Below are positions 1 through 8,535 of a stretch of DNA of 64,000 nt, one piece after another (the stretch's first letter is position 1; each line of letters starts with the position of its first letter). This stretch comes from M2408 sp040386975. GTDB taxonomy: Bacteria > Bacteroidota > Bacteroidia > Flavobacteriales_D > Crocinitomicaceae. The translations under genes were made by a program, and so were the position numbers. The notes under the pieces are model-generated. The model was given only the letters and a program-made list of their open reading frames with translations, was not told the origin of the DNA and ran no database searches. The stretch is taken from contig JAZKEO010000022.1 of NCBI GenBank assembly GCA_040386975.1, forward strand, positions 60,021 through 124,020, written 5' to 3'.

Positions 1-5
1 AAGAA

Positions 6-1103
6 ATGATTGAAGTAAAAAATATCCAAGAAACGAACTTGGTTGACAATCCAGTTATCGCTCAAATGAGCAAATTAAATCACGAACAAATTTTATTTTG
101 TAACGACAATGCAACAGGTTTAAAAGCCATTATTGCTGTTCACAACACAGTTTTAGGCCCAGCTTTGGGTGGGACGAGAATGTGGGCTTACAACAATGAA
201 ATGGATGCTTTAACAGATGTTTTGCGTCTTTCTCGTGGTATGACTTACAAAAATTCAATCTCAGGATTAAATCTTGGAGGTGGAAAAGCAGTTATTATTG
301 GCGATTCTCGTACAATGAAATCGGAAGCTTTATTCAGAAGATTTGGAAAATTTGTGAATTCTTTAGCTGGAAAATACATTACTGCAGAAGATGTTGGGAT
401 TGGAACAAGCGATATGACTTGGGTAAATATGGAAACAAATCACGTTGTTGGTTTACCAGGAAAAAGTGGAGATCCATCACCAGTTACAGCTCAAGGAGTT
501 TACATGGGAATGAAGGCTTGTGCCAAAGAACAATATGGTTCAGATTCACTTTCAGGAAAAAAAGTGATGGTTCAAGGTGTTGGACACGTTGGAGAATATT
601 TAGTTGAGTCTTTAGCGAAAGAAGGAGCTAAAATTTATATTTCTGATATCCACGAAGATACCTTAAAGCGTGTTTCTGAAACTTATGGAGCAACTGTTGT
701 TGGAATCAATGATGTTTATGATATTGACATGGATATTTACGCACCATGTGCTTTGGGTGCAACTGTAAATGATGACACACTTTCTCGTTTGAAATGTTCA
801 ATCATTGCTGGTGCTGCAAACAATCAATTGGCAAACGAATCTGTTCACGGAATTAAAGTCATGGAAAAAGGAATTATTTATGCTCCAGATTATGCTTTAA
901 ACGCTGGTGGAGTTATAAATTGTTATTCTGAAGTGAAAGATTTACCTGCTGCTTGGGCATTGGCAAAAGCGGACGAAATTTACAACACAATTTCAAACAT
1001 TGTGAAACGTTCGAAAGCAGAAAATATTCCAACATATCAAATTGCAAATAAAATGGCTGAGGAAAGAATCGAAGCTATTGGAAAAGTTAAATTACCTTTA
1101 TAA
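6..1103 (+). CDS. Glu/Leu/Phe/Val dehydrogenase, leucine dehydrogenase type
   Basis: This is an NAD-dependent amino-acid dehydrogenase that oxidatively deaminates branched-chain amino acids (or glutamate) to 2-oxoacids and ammonium in the cytoplasm. The 365-residue length fits leucine dehydrogenases better than the roughly 450-residue glutamate dehydrogenases. The substrate/catalytic core is visible at residues 79-100, with the two family lysines at K82 and K94 in a GLNLGGGK context, a DPSPVTA motif at 157-162, and a Rossmann dinucleotide loop GVGHVG at 191-196. The ATG is the first possible start in the window, so upstream context is unseen. nusB follows after 16 bases, so co-transcription is possible. 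The exact substrate is inference. Confidence 0.9.
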   Translation: MIEVKNIQETNLVDNPVIAQMSKLNHEQILFCNDNATGLKAIIAVHNTVLGPALGGTRMWAYNNEMDALTDVLRLSRGMTYKNSISGLNLGGGKAVIIGDSRTMKSEALFRRFGKFVNSLAGKYITAEDVGIGTSDMTWVNMETNHVVGLPGKSGDPSPVTAQGVYMGMKACAKEQYGSDSLSGKKVMVQGVGHVGEYLVESLAKEGAKIYISDIHEDTLKRVSETYGATVVGINDVYDIDMDIYAPCALGATVNDDTLSRLKCSIIAGAANNQLANESVHGIKVMEKGIIYAPDYALNAGGVINCYSEVKDLPAAWALAKADEIYNTISNIVKRSKAENIPTYQIANKMAEERIEAIGKVKLPL

Positions 1104-1119
1104 TATCAAGTAAAACTAA

Positions 1120-2067
1120 ATGTTAAATCGTCGTCACTTAAGAATAAAAGTTTTACAAGCCCTTTATGCCTATTTTCAGTCGGAAGAAGAAAATTTCAAC
1201 CGTACGGAAAAAGAAATGCTTCATCAAATAGATCGAATTTACGATTTGTATCTTTATTTATTGTTGAGTTTTGATGAATTGAAAGATGTATCGGAGCAAA
1301 AATTAGATGAAAGTAAAGGTAAAATTCGTCCGACAGCAGCCGATTTGAATCCAAATTTGAAATTCGTTGAAAATAAAGTTTTTGCCAATATTGAAAACAG
1401 CAAACATTTAAGAAGACAAGCGGAAGAAAATAAAGTTTCTTGGGTTGGTGATGCTAACAAAGAGATGTTTCGTAAGATTTTCGCTCAAATTAAGGAAAGT
1501 GAAATTTATTTTGCTTATATGTCTGAGGAAGAAAGTTCTTTTGAAAGCGATTTAGATTTTACAATCAATTTATTTAAAACTGAAATTGCAAATTCTGAAT
1601 TCATTTATCATTTCTTTGAAGAAACAAGTATTCATTGGATGGACGACATCGATTTGGCTTGTTCAATGGTTTTAAAAACGATAAAATCGGTTAAAGAAAA
1701 CGAAGAATTAACAGTTTTACCTTTATATAAAGATCCAGAAGATGAAATTCCTTTTGTGAAAACTTTACTTCGCAAAACGATTTCAAGAAATTCTGAGAAT
1801 GAAGCTTTGATTGATGAATTAACTCAAAATTGGGAAATCGATCGTATCGCGAAAATGGACGTTATTTTAATGAAAATGGCAATTACAGAGTTTCAAGAAT
1901 TCAATAACATTCCAACAAAAGTAACTTTAAACGAATACATTGAAATTTCTAAATTCTACAGCACACCAAAAAGTAATTCTTTTATCAATGGAATTTTGGA
2001 TAAAGCAATTGATCGTTTAACAGCTGAAAATAAAATTGTAAAAATCGGACGTGGTTTAATGTCTTAA
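1120..2067 (+). CDS. nusB: Transcription antitermination factor NusB, long Bacteroidota form
   Basis: NusB is part of the rRNA antitermination complex with NusE and boxA RNA. At 315 residues it is far longer than the roughly 140-residue proteobacterial protein. The recognisable NusB helical core is C-terminal (about residues 215-305), with an IAKMDVILMKMAITEF stretch followed by KVTLNEYIEISKFYSTPKS and a FINGILDKA ending. The N-terminal 200 residues are helical and charged, an extension I know from Bacteroidota NusB. The start MLNRRHLRIKVLQALYAY matches the family N-terminus. The stop codon and last three codons lie inside a period-8 array (2056-2100). The DUF1573 and yajC genes follow in the same direction. 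Confidence 0.9.
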   Translation: MLNRRHLRIKVLQALYAYFQSEEENFNRTEKEMLHQIDRIYDLYLYLLLSFDELKDVSEQKLDESKGKIRPTAADLNPNLKFVENKVFANIENSKHLRRQAEENKVSWVGDANKEMFRKIFAQIKESEIYFAYMSEEESSFESDLDFTINLFKTEIANSEFIYHFFEETSIHWMDDIDLACSMVLKTIKSVKENEELTVLPLYKDPEDEIPFVKTLLRKTISRNSENEALIDELTQNWEIDRIAKMDVILMKMAITEFQEFNNIPTKVTLNEYIEISKFYSTPKSNSFINGILDKAIDRLTAENKIVKIGRGLMS

Positions 2068-2100
2068 TATCCTAATGTCCTAACATCTTAATATCTAATA
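2056..2100. repeat. Period-8 degenerate array across the nusB stop
   Basis: Five consecutive 8-base units (TTAATGTC, TTAATATC, CTAATGTC, CTAACATC, TTAATATC) plus a partial unit can be read in register. The array starts within the last codons of nusB and ends just before the next ATG. It is one of several 7/8-base word arrays in this window. Confidence 0.75.
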
Positions 2101-2102
2101 AA

Positions 2103-2495
2103 ATGAAAATAGTATCAATTCTATCAATCGCCTTAGCACTTTATTCTTGTTCAGGAAATTCAGCTGTTGAAATAGGACAAAAAACAGAAATCACAGTTAA
2201 TCCAGTTTTTGACGCAGGTAAAGTCTTACACGGAGAAGAGATTTTAGCAACTTTCGAAGTGGAAAACGTTGGAAATTATCCTTTGGTAATCGCTGAAGTG
2301 AAAGGTTCCTGTTCTTGTACAGTAGCAGAAAAGCCAGAAGAACCAATTCAACCAGGAGAAAAAGGGAAAATTACTGCAACAGTGAAAACAAATAATGCTT
2401 CAGTTGGAAAATTGTCTAAAGAACTTAGAATTTTAGCAAATACAGAACCTTCGTTAACAGTTTGCAAGATTAATGCAGATGTTTTCCGTAAGTAA
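2103..2495 (+). CDS. DUF1573 domain lipoprotein
   Basis: This is a 130-residue predicted lipoprotein. The N-terminus has a short hydrophobic stretch and a lipobox ending LYSC (Cys about residue 16). The rest is a DUF1573 immunoglobulin-like domain, recognisable from FDAGKVLHGEEILATFEVENVGNYPL-type sequence and the later CSCTV and PGEKGKI segments. DUF1573 proteins are common in Bacteroidota, often next to yajC as here, but their biochemical role is unknown. It sits 35 bases after nusB and 32 bases before yajC, which suggests one transcript. Confidence 0.85.
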   Translation: MKIVSILSIALALYSCSGNSAVEIGQKTEITVNPVFDAGKVLHGEEILATFEVENVGNYPLVIAEVKGSCSCTVAEKPEEPIQPGEKGKITATVKTNNASVGKLSKELRILANTEPSLTVCKINADVFRK

Positions 2496-2527
2496 ATTAG
2501 TAATCAAAGTAAAATAAATAAACACGT

Positions 2528-2794
2528 ATGCAACAATTAATCATGTTGGTTATGATTTTAGTAGTTTTCTACTTCTTCATGATCAGACCACAAATGAAAA
2601 AACAAAAAGAATTAAAAAATTTCAGAGCAAATTTAGCTAAAGGTGACAAAGTTGTTACAATTGGTGGAATTCACGGAATTATTTTAGAAATCGCTGATTC
2701 AACAATTTTAATTAATTCTGAAGGTACAAAATTGCGTTTAGAAAAATCTGCTATCTCTCAAAGTGCAGCTGAGCAATTAGCTTCAGCGAAATAA
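2528..2794 (+). CDS. yajC: Preprotein translocase subunit YajC
   Basis: YajC is a small inner-membrane partner of SecDF-YidC in the Sec holotranslocon. The 88-residue protein has one N-terminal membrane segment (about residues 3-20) ending in the family signature FFMIRPQMKKQKE. A cytoplasmic domain follows with GDKVVTIGGIHG and a final SAISQ segment. The length is within the usual 85-110. It is the last gene of the nusB-DUF1573-yajC run and is followed directly by the long hairpin at 2801-2876 that separates it from the convergent YitT gene. Confidence 0.92.
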   Translation: MQQLIMLVMILVVFYFFMIRPQMKKQKELKNFRANLAKGDKVVTIGGIHGIILEIADSTILINSEGTKLRLEKSAISQSAAEQLASAK

Positions 2795-2800
2795 TACTTT

Positions 2801-2876
2801 TAGTTAGTAGTTATGAGTTAGAAGTAAGTAGTGAAATAAACACATTACTAACTTCTAACTCATAACTACTAACTAT
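2801..2876. repeat. Long inverted repeat built of period-7 words
   Basis: Two arms (2801-2833 and 2841-2875) are largely complementary and can form a hairpin of about 30 pairs with a short loop. Each arm is itself a run of 7-base units (AGTTAGT, AGTTATG, AGTTAGA in the left arm; ACTCATA, ACTACTA in the right arm). It lies between the convergent yajC and YitT genes and could act as a bidirectional terminator, although no long T-run follows. Confidence 0.75.
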
Positions 2877-2877
2877 T

Positions 2878-3840
2878 TTAATGTTCCAAAGGTCGTTTTT
2901 TAATCATTCCTCCTTTGGTGTCTTTTACACGATTCATGACGACAAATGCTTCATCGTCAATCTTTTCCAATTCAACATTCAATTTATTTAACTCCAAACG
3001 AGTTACAACGGTAAACAAAATATCTTGAGAATAATTTTTTCCTGTTTTACCGTAACCACCTTTTCCAGCATAAACTGTAACCCCACGACCTAATTTTTGT
3101 GTTATCATTTCGCTTATTTCTTCATTTTTTGATGAAATAATTGTCACTCCATGATATTCTTCAATTCCCTCTATCACAAAATCTAAAGTTTTTGAAGCTG
3201 CTAAATAGGTTATCATGGAATATAGCGCAATTTCAATGGATAATAAATATGCCGCTGCAGAGAAAATAAATACATTGATGATAATGATGATATCTCCAAT
3301 TGTTGTTCCGAATTTCCGACTCAAATAAATTGCTAAAACTTCTGTTCCGTCGATTACTGCTCCACCACGAACGGATAAGCCAATTCCTGCACCAAGGAAA
3401 AATCCACCAAAAATGGCGACTAAAAGGTTGTCATCAGTCACATTTGGGAAATCAACTAAACCCACGACGATTGAAAGTGCTGTAATCGCTAAAGATGTTT
3501 TTATGGCAAAAGCTTTTCCAACAACTTTATTGGCAAAGAAAATAAAAGGGATATTAACTAAGATAATTAATAAGTAGAGTGGAACGGAAGTGATTGCTGA
3601 AATTAGCAAGGAAATCCCTGTTGCTCCACCATCAATAAAATGATTTGTTAACAAAAAACCTTTAAAACCAAATGCAGCAGAAAAAACGCCTAAAGTGATT
3701 AAAATGAAATCTTTAACGTAATGTTTGAAGTGAATTTTTTGTTCCCGTAAAAGTTTTTCGTTTTGAGATTCAAAATTTAATTTGTCTTTTTTACCGAACA
3801 TATTTACTTGAATTAATACTTGTGTCCAAAATGGGTTCAT
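2878..3840 (-). CDS. YitT family membrane protein (DUF161/DUF2179)
   Basis: This is a multi-pass membrane protein of the YitT family, function not established. Five to six hydrophobic segments occupy about residues 45-215, including an FIDGGATGISLLI stretch and the GAGIGLSVRGGAVIDGTEVLA core typical of the family. A cytoplasmic DUF2179 domain follows (about 225-310, with GRGVTVYAGKGGYG and an FVVMNRVKDTKGGMIKKR tail). The 320-residue length is normal, with a roughly 40-residue charged N-terminus. The start used is the longest. An internal ATG at residue 14 (MFGKKDK) is equally plausible and I cannot choose between them. Confidence 0.85.
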   Translation of the reverse strand: MNPFWTQVLIQVNMFGKKDKLNFESQNEKLLREQKIHFKHYVKDFILITLGVFSAAFGFKGFLLTNHFIDGGATGISLLISAITSVPLYLLIILVNIPFIFFANKVVGKAFAIKTSLAITALSIVVGLVDFPNVTDDNLLVAIFGGFFLGAGIGLSVRGGAVIDGTEVLAIYLSRKFGTTIGDIIIIINVFIFSAAAYLLSIEIALYSMITYLAASKTLDFVIEGIEEYHGVTIISSKNEEISEMITQKLGRGVTVYAGKGGYGKTGKNYSQDILFTVVTRLELNKLNVELEKIDDEAFVVMNRVKDTKGGMIKKRPLEH

Positions 3841-3920
3841 AAATACTTTTTAAACAAATATACATTTTTAAATCAAAAAAAATCTTAAAACATTATCGAC
3901 AAAGCGATAATTAATAACTT

Positions 3921-4631
3921 TTAACGATTATTTTTCACTTTTAACTCTTCACTTTTCACTTTTTTCGCTTTCCTCGCTTCTTTCACATCAATTCTATACT
4001 GTTTTTGCTTGATTTTATGTTCTTCTTTTGTAATTAATTTAGGTTCAAATTCAAAAGGAACAATTTCATTTTTAATGTCTTGAATCACTTTTTCAATCAT
4101 CCAATCTTCGCCTTTTGGATCGTATTTTGCATCTAAATCTTGGTCCCAGATTTTACCTAAAGTTTCGTTGATTTCCGAACGAAAATTCCCTCTGTATTTT
4201 TCAATGATTTCGCTAACTGTTAAACCCGTTTCTCTGTGAATTAATTTCATGAGTAAAACTCCTTCAGAAGTGTATAAATCGAGAATTACGTAATGAAAAT
4301 CTTCTCTTAAATCAATATTAAAACTTTTTGTAAGCTTTTTTTTCTTTCTTCGAGATTCAATTAAAACCAATTGAGAGTCAATTTCGTGAAGTTTTTTCGC
4401 AGAATAGAGAGCTAAAGGATAAACTTTTCTAAGTCTGCGAAGTGTTGTTTTGTATTTTTTAAAATAATCTTTGGAAACAAAAATTTCGGGTAAACTTTGA
4501 AAACGAATCGTGTCTTCTTGTGCATGAATAGTGTTTAATTTAACAAGATGTGAAAAAAAACAGATAAATATTAAAAAAAATATTCTTTTAAAATTGTAAA
4601 TTGAAAAATAATATTTAACTTTAAAGTTCAT
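3921..4631 (-). CDS. DUF4294 domain secreted protein
   Basis: This 236-residue predicted exported protein has a hydrophobic N-terminus (about residues 14-30) ending near IHAQ, a plausible signal peptidase site. The central part matches DUF4294 as I know it: Arg/Lys-rich helices, then DFHYVILDLYTSEGVLLMKLI and a RETGLTVSEIIEKYRG motif followed by GKIWDQDLDAKYDP. The function is unknown. The C-terminal dozen residues (roughly VKSEELKVKNNR) are encoded by a period-7 intergenic-type array (3932-3966), so the natural C-terminus appears to have been overwritten or extended by repeat DNA. Confidence 0.75.
   Translation of the reverse strand: MNFKVKYYFSIYNFKRIFFLIFICFFSHLVKLNTIHAQEDTIRFQSLPEIFVSKDYFKKYKTTLRRLRKVYPLALYSAKKLHEIDSQLVLIESRRKKKKLTKSFNIDLREDFHYVILDLYTSEGVLLMKLIHRETGLTVSEIIEKYRGNFRSEINETLGKIWDQDLDAKYDPKGEDWMIEKVIQDIKNEIVPFEFEPKLITKEEHKIKQKQYRIDVKEARKAKKVKSEELKVKNNR
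3932..3966. repeat. Period-7 array inside the 3' end of the DUF4294 gene
   Basis: Five 7-base units in register on the plus strand (TTTTCAC, TTTTAAC, TCTTCAC, TTTTCAC, TTTTTTC). The array lies within the last codons of the minus-strand DUF4294 gene. The complementary word AAAAGTG recurs in the arrays at 20150 and 23161. Confidence 0.75.
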
Positions 4632-4694
4632 TATATGAATGTTGAATCGGATAAATTAACAAATACAAATTTACTGCCATAAAATAACAAACTC

Positions 4695-5147
4695 ATGAAA
4701 ATTATCAAAAATATTAATTTCTCTTTTTTGACTCTTATTTTTTTAGTTCTTTTTGCTTTTGTTTCTTGTACAAATGAAGAAAAATGTAAGGATTGTGAAT
4801 TAGAAAATACAAATGATACACTTGCTAAAAAAGACACTACAAATTCCTTGGAAACGGCTTTAAAAAATGATAAAGTTGAATCTAAAACTGTTGAACAGAA
4901 AGCAAATTTAGCAAAAATTGAAAAAAAGTATGGCGAGCAATGGGATTTTTGTACTTGTGTTGTAGCCAATGATTCGATAAACAATGCTTTTGAAAAAACG
5001 CTTACAAGTAAACAAGAAACAAAATTGATGGCTCGTTGGGAAGATGTTGAACTAAAATGTAAAGAATTTCTTACTCAACCAAACACAACACCAGAAGAAA
5101 GAGCGGCTCACGAGAAAAAAGTGAAAAAATGCTTAAGAAATAAGTAA
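4695..5147 (+). CDS. Small Cys-containing lipoprotein, function unknown
   Basis: This 150-residue predicted lipoprotein has a hydrophobic leader and a lipobox ending FVSC (Cys about residue 25). A CKDC motif follows soon after, then a Lys/Glu-rich linker. The C-terminal domain (about 75-150) carries an FCTCVV motif and two more cysteines in WEDVELKCKEF and KKCLRNK. I do not recognise a named family. It is the first gene of a plus-strand run with the GTG-started small protein (8 bases on) and a TonB receptor. A minus-strand frame over its 5' half is taken as a shadow because the plus frame has a clean lipoprotein signal. Confidence 0.7.
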   Translation: MKIIKNINFSFLTLIFLVLFAFVSCTNEEKCKDCELENTNDTLAKKDTTNSLETALKNDKVESKTVEQKANLAKIEKKYGEQWDFCTCVVANDSINNAFEKTLTSKQETKLMARWEDVELKCKEFLTQPNTTPEERAAHEKKVKKCLRNK

Positions 5148-5154
5148 ATTTTAA

Positions 5155-5454
5155 GTGAAAAAAATAATTCTTTTATCAGTCATTTTTGCTTTCAGTTTTT
5201 TACTGATTCCGAGTTCTTTGTGGCATGAATGTGAGGATTTACACATTTCTCACAAAAAAGGAGTTTCTGATAAAGCCCATTTTGAAAAGGGTGATTGTTT
5301 TACTTGCGATTTTCAACTTTTCCCTATTGAAAGTCAATCTTTCACAAACTTTAAATTCAAAAAATTAAAGATTCAGATTCAAGCGACAAAAGTTCTTGAT
5401 TTTGATGTAATTCCTTTATTTTCAAAAAGTTTAAGAGGTCCACCTCAAGTTTAA
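5155..5454 (+). CDS. Small exported His/Cys protein ahead of a TonB receptor
   Basis: This 99-residue protein starts at a GTG 7 bases after the preceding stop. The N-terminal hydrophobic segment (residues 2-22) is a signal peptide or anchor. The mature part carries metal-ligand-like residues: a HECEDLHISHKK motif near residues 24-35 and a GDCFTC motif near 46-51. It ends in LRGPP, an ending I associate with small proteins encoded before metal-type TonB receptors in Bacteroidota. A periplasmic or outer-surface metal-binding accessory role for the downstream receptor is inference. No enzyme motif is seen. Confidence 0.65.
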   Translation: MKKIILLSVIFAFSFLLIPSSLWHECEDLHISHKKGVSDKAHFEKGDCFTCDFQLFPIESQSFTNFKFKKLKIQIQATKVLDFDVIPLFSKSLRGPPQV

Positions 5455-5487
5455 GTATGATTATACTTCTTAGGGAAGATTCTGTTG

Positions 5488-5531
5488 GGTGATTATTGTG
5501 TCACCTCCCTTAATCCCTCCTCAAGGAGGGG
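5488..5531. repeat. GC-rich double hairpin upstream of the TonB receptor
   Basis: Two adjacent stem-loops: ggtga (5488-5492) with tcacc (5501-5505), then ccctcc (5515-5520) with ggaggg (5525-5530) around a TCAA loop. The second is strikingly G/C-rich for this AT-rich region and has no T-run, so it looks more like a repeat element or leader structure than a simple terminator. Confidence 0.55.
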
Positions 5532-5587
5532 AATTTAGTTCAATTTTGAATTAAATATTTATAACCAGAACATTTATTTAAGCTAAA

Positions 5588-7925
5588 ATGTCAAACTTTT
5601 TTTTAATTGTTTGTCTATTTTTCTCTATTTTTTCTTTTTCTCAAGAAAACTGTTCCATTACGTATAAAGGAATTGTATTAGATGAACATGACAACAAACC
5701 AGTTCCTTTTGCTAAAATTCAGATAAAGGGCAAAAACATCGGAGCCTTAGCCGATTCACTCGGTTATTTTACTTTTTCGTCACTTTGTGAGGGAGTTTAC
5801 AATTTTTCGTGTTTGCATCATGTTGGTTGTGAACCGTTTAAATTCGATAAAGAATTCAAAAAATCTATTTCAAACTATTTTGACACGATTTACATTGAAT
5901 TTCATTTTCAAGAATTAGATGAAACAAAAATTGTTCATACGGTTTTTGAAATTTCAAGTATTTCTGTTGTAAAACCAAACGAGTTGGAAAAGAAAATGGC
6001 TTTGGGGAAAACACTTGGAGAATTGTTAAAACAAATTCCTGGTGTTTCAACTTTAAATACTGGTAATTCTATTTCAAAACCTGTAATTCACGGCATGCAC
6101 AGCAACCGAATTGTGAGTATGAACAATGAAATAAGACAAGAAGGTCAACAATGGGGAAGCGAACATGCTCCAGAAATTGATCCATTTTTGTGTACAGATG
6201 TTTCTTTGATAAAAGGTGCAAATGCGATTCGTTTTGGCTCAGATGCAATTGCTGGTGTAATTCAAGTTTCACCCGAAAAATTAAGTATTACGAAAGGTTT
6301 AAGAGGTAAAATTCAAACGACAGCTTTTTCTAATGGAAAATCGGGAAGTATTTCAGGCATTTTAGAAGGAGGATGTTCAAAACTGACTAAAAAAGACGAT
6401 AAACATATTTTTTCGTGGAGAATTCAAGGAACAGCAAAGCAAGGTGGAACGATGAAAACTCCAAATTATTTTTTAAAAAATACAGCCATGAAAGAATATA
6501 ATTTTTCATGGAATACAGTTTATACTTTCAAAAAATGGCAAAGCGAATTTTTTTATTCTCAATTTAATACGGATTTGGGGATTTTTGCTGGAGCTCACAT
6601 TGGAAATTTGACTGATTTGCAAAATGCTTTTCAAGCTAAGGAACCGATTGAAAAAGGAGAATTTACATATGAAATAAATCGACCAAAACAACACATTGAA
6701 CATGAATTGTTTAAAGTGAAAAATCAATATGTTTTTAATGACAAACATAAAATCAATTTGATTTATGGAAGACAATTTAACCTACGACAAGAATTTGACA
6801 ATCATTTGTCTTACGATGATTCATTAGCAGCATTAAATTTGCCAGCTTTTCAATTCGCCTTAACAACGCATACTTTGGATTTGAAATACGAACATTCTTT
6901 TTTAAAAAATACGACTGGAGAAATTGGTCTTAGTTCGATTTATCAAAAAAACACATGGCAAGGAAGATTTTTTATTCCAAATTTTCTAAAAAAATCACTT
7001 GGAGCATATTTACTGGAGGTATTAAAATGGAAAAACAATGAGTTGNNNNNNNNNNGGTTTGAGAGCTGATTATGTGAATTTGAATGTTTACATCTATGAA
7101 TTGGAAAAAATTCAAAACTATAAACACGAGTTTCAAAAATTGAGTTCGTCTTTAGGGTATTCTAAAAAATTTGGACATCATCTTTTGTTTCGCACAAATA
7201 TTTCAAGTGCATGGCGAACACCAAGTGTGAATGAATTGTATAGCAATGGTTTACATCACGGAGCTGCAGCTATTGAAATTGGAAATCGCAAGCTCAAAAT
7301 GGAAGAAAGTTATGCTCTTCAAAGTGGATTGAGTTACAAATCAGTTAAGTTTAATGCCGAACTTGATGTATATCACAATCAAATTCAGGGATTTATTTAT
7401 TTAAAACCAACTTTAGAACCAGAATTGACCATTAAAGGAGCTTTCCCAGTTTTTGAATTTGAGCAAGTTAACGCTCGTTTTTCGGGACTTGATTTTTATT
7501 TCTCTTACAAAATCATTGAAAAAGTTGAATTTTCTCTTAAAAGTTCTATCGTTAGGGCTTTTAATTTGACTTCAAGAACATTTTTGGTCGGAATTCCAGC
7601 AGATCGATTTGAGCCAAGTATTTCTTTCAAAAAAGAATTCAAAAAAGGAAACAAATTTGTGTTTCAAGTTTCAGCACCAATTATCAGAACGCAAGACAGG
7701 ATTGATGTAAATAGCGATTATGTCTCACCACCAAAAGAATATTTTTTGCTGAATACACAAGCTATTTATTCATTTAAAGTTAAAAAACAAACAATTGATT
7801 TGTGCTTGGAAATTTCAAATCTCACAAACACAATTTACAGAGATTATTTAAATCGTTTCCGTTACTTCTCTGATGAAATCGGACGAAATATCGGTTTAAA
7901 ACTTATTATTCCAATAAATTATTAA
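5588..7925 (+). CDS. TonB-dependent receptor, probable metal type, interrupted by an assembly gap
   Basis: This outer-membrane TonB-dependent transporter has a signal peptide ending FSFSQ (residues 1-19), a carboxypeptidase-regulatory-like domain (about 25-95) and a plug with GELLKQIPGVSTLNTGNSIS and an HGMHSNRIVSMNN segment followed by EGQQWGSEHAPEIDP. The barrel ends in an aromatic-rich strand. That plug signature belongs to receptors often linked to zinc or copper. The N run at 7046-7055 splits it into two reading frames. The left part ends on a codon boundary at 7045 and the right part (GLRADYV) starts in frame at 7056, so a gap whose true length is a multiple of 3 restores one protein of about 780 residues. 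Confidence 0.85.
7046..7055. other. Assembly gap (10 N)
   Basis: Ten N characters interrupt the TonB receptor gene. The apparent frameshift depends only on the placeholder length. The real missing sequence is probably short, because the barrel sequence on both sides reads almost continuously. Confidence 0.98.
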
Positions 7926-7937
7926 AAATATAAAATT

Positions 7938-8489
7938 ATGAAAAATGCACTATTATTAGTTTCAAGTATTGTTTTACTTGGATTATCAGCTTGTAAAAAA
8001 GATGAACAAGATTATTGGATTCCACCAGGAGTTAATGAAGAAGAATTGATAACAACGTTTAAAATCACATTCACTGATACATCTGGGATTCAGCCAACAT
8101 ACACAGCGATTTTTAAAGATATCGATGGCACAGGAGGGAATCAGCCTAGTTTATTTGATACCATCAAATTAAAAGCAAATACAGTTTATTCAGCAAAAAT
8201 TGATTTTTTGAACGAGTCTGTTTCTCCAGTAGATACAATCACCAATGAGATTTTGGAAGAAGCTGCAGATCATTTAATTTGTTTTTCACATTCAAATATA
8301 AATGCATCTATTTTAAAAACAGATTCAGATGGAATATATGAAATTGGTTTGTCTTCACTTTGGACAATATCTGCTGCTTCAAATGGAAATGTTATTATTT
8401 CCTTAAAGCATCAGCCTGGCATTAAAAATGGGTTGTGTGATTTGGGTGAAACGGATATCGAATTAAATTTTCAAGTAAAAATCGAATAA
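7938..8489 (+). CDS. Receptor-associated lipoprotein
   Basis: This 183-residue lipoprotein has the lipobox LSAC at about residues 16-19 followed by KKDEQ. The mature domain is beta-rich. It has an NEEELITTFKITFTD segment, a central EEAADHLICF stretch and an ending with KHQPGIKNGLCDLGETDIELNF. I recall proteins with this E-E-x-x-x-H and GETD pattern encoded right after metal-type TonB receptors in Bacteroidota, though I cannot give a family name. It lies 12 bases after the receptor stop, so it is almost certainly in the same operon. An accessory surface lipoprotein role is inference. Confidence 0.7.
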   Translation: MKNALLLVSSIVLLGLSACKKDEQDYWIPPGVNEEELITTFKITFTDTSGIQPTYTAIFKDIDGTGGNQPSLFDTIKLKANTVYSAKIDFLNESVSPVDTITNEILEEAADHLICFSHSNINASILKTDSDGIYEIGLSSLWTISAASNGNVIISLKHQPGIKNGLCDLGETDIELNFQVKIE

Positions 8490-8505
8490 AACTCAAATTA
8501 TTTTT

Positions 8506-8513
8506 TATATTTG
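8506..8513 (+). promoter_or_regulatory. Bacteroidota -7 box for mscL
   Basis: TATATTTG matches the TAnnTTTG consensus 22 bases before the mscL ATG. No clear -33 TTG is seen at the usual distance. Confidence 0.45.
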
Positions 8514-8535
8514 GTTAAAATTAAAAAACAAAACT

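Noticed and set aside
4631..4984. Minus-strand frame opposite the small lipoprotein
   Set aside because: The plus frame has a lipobox and Cys motifs and begins a co-directional gene run; the minus frame has none.
5588..7925. True frameshift or pseudogene in the TonB receptor
   Set aside because: The frame change occurs only across the 10-N placeholder; codon boundaries on both sides fit a gap length divisible by 3.
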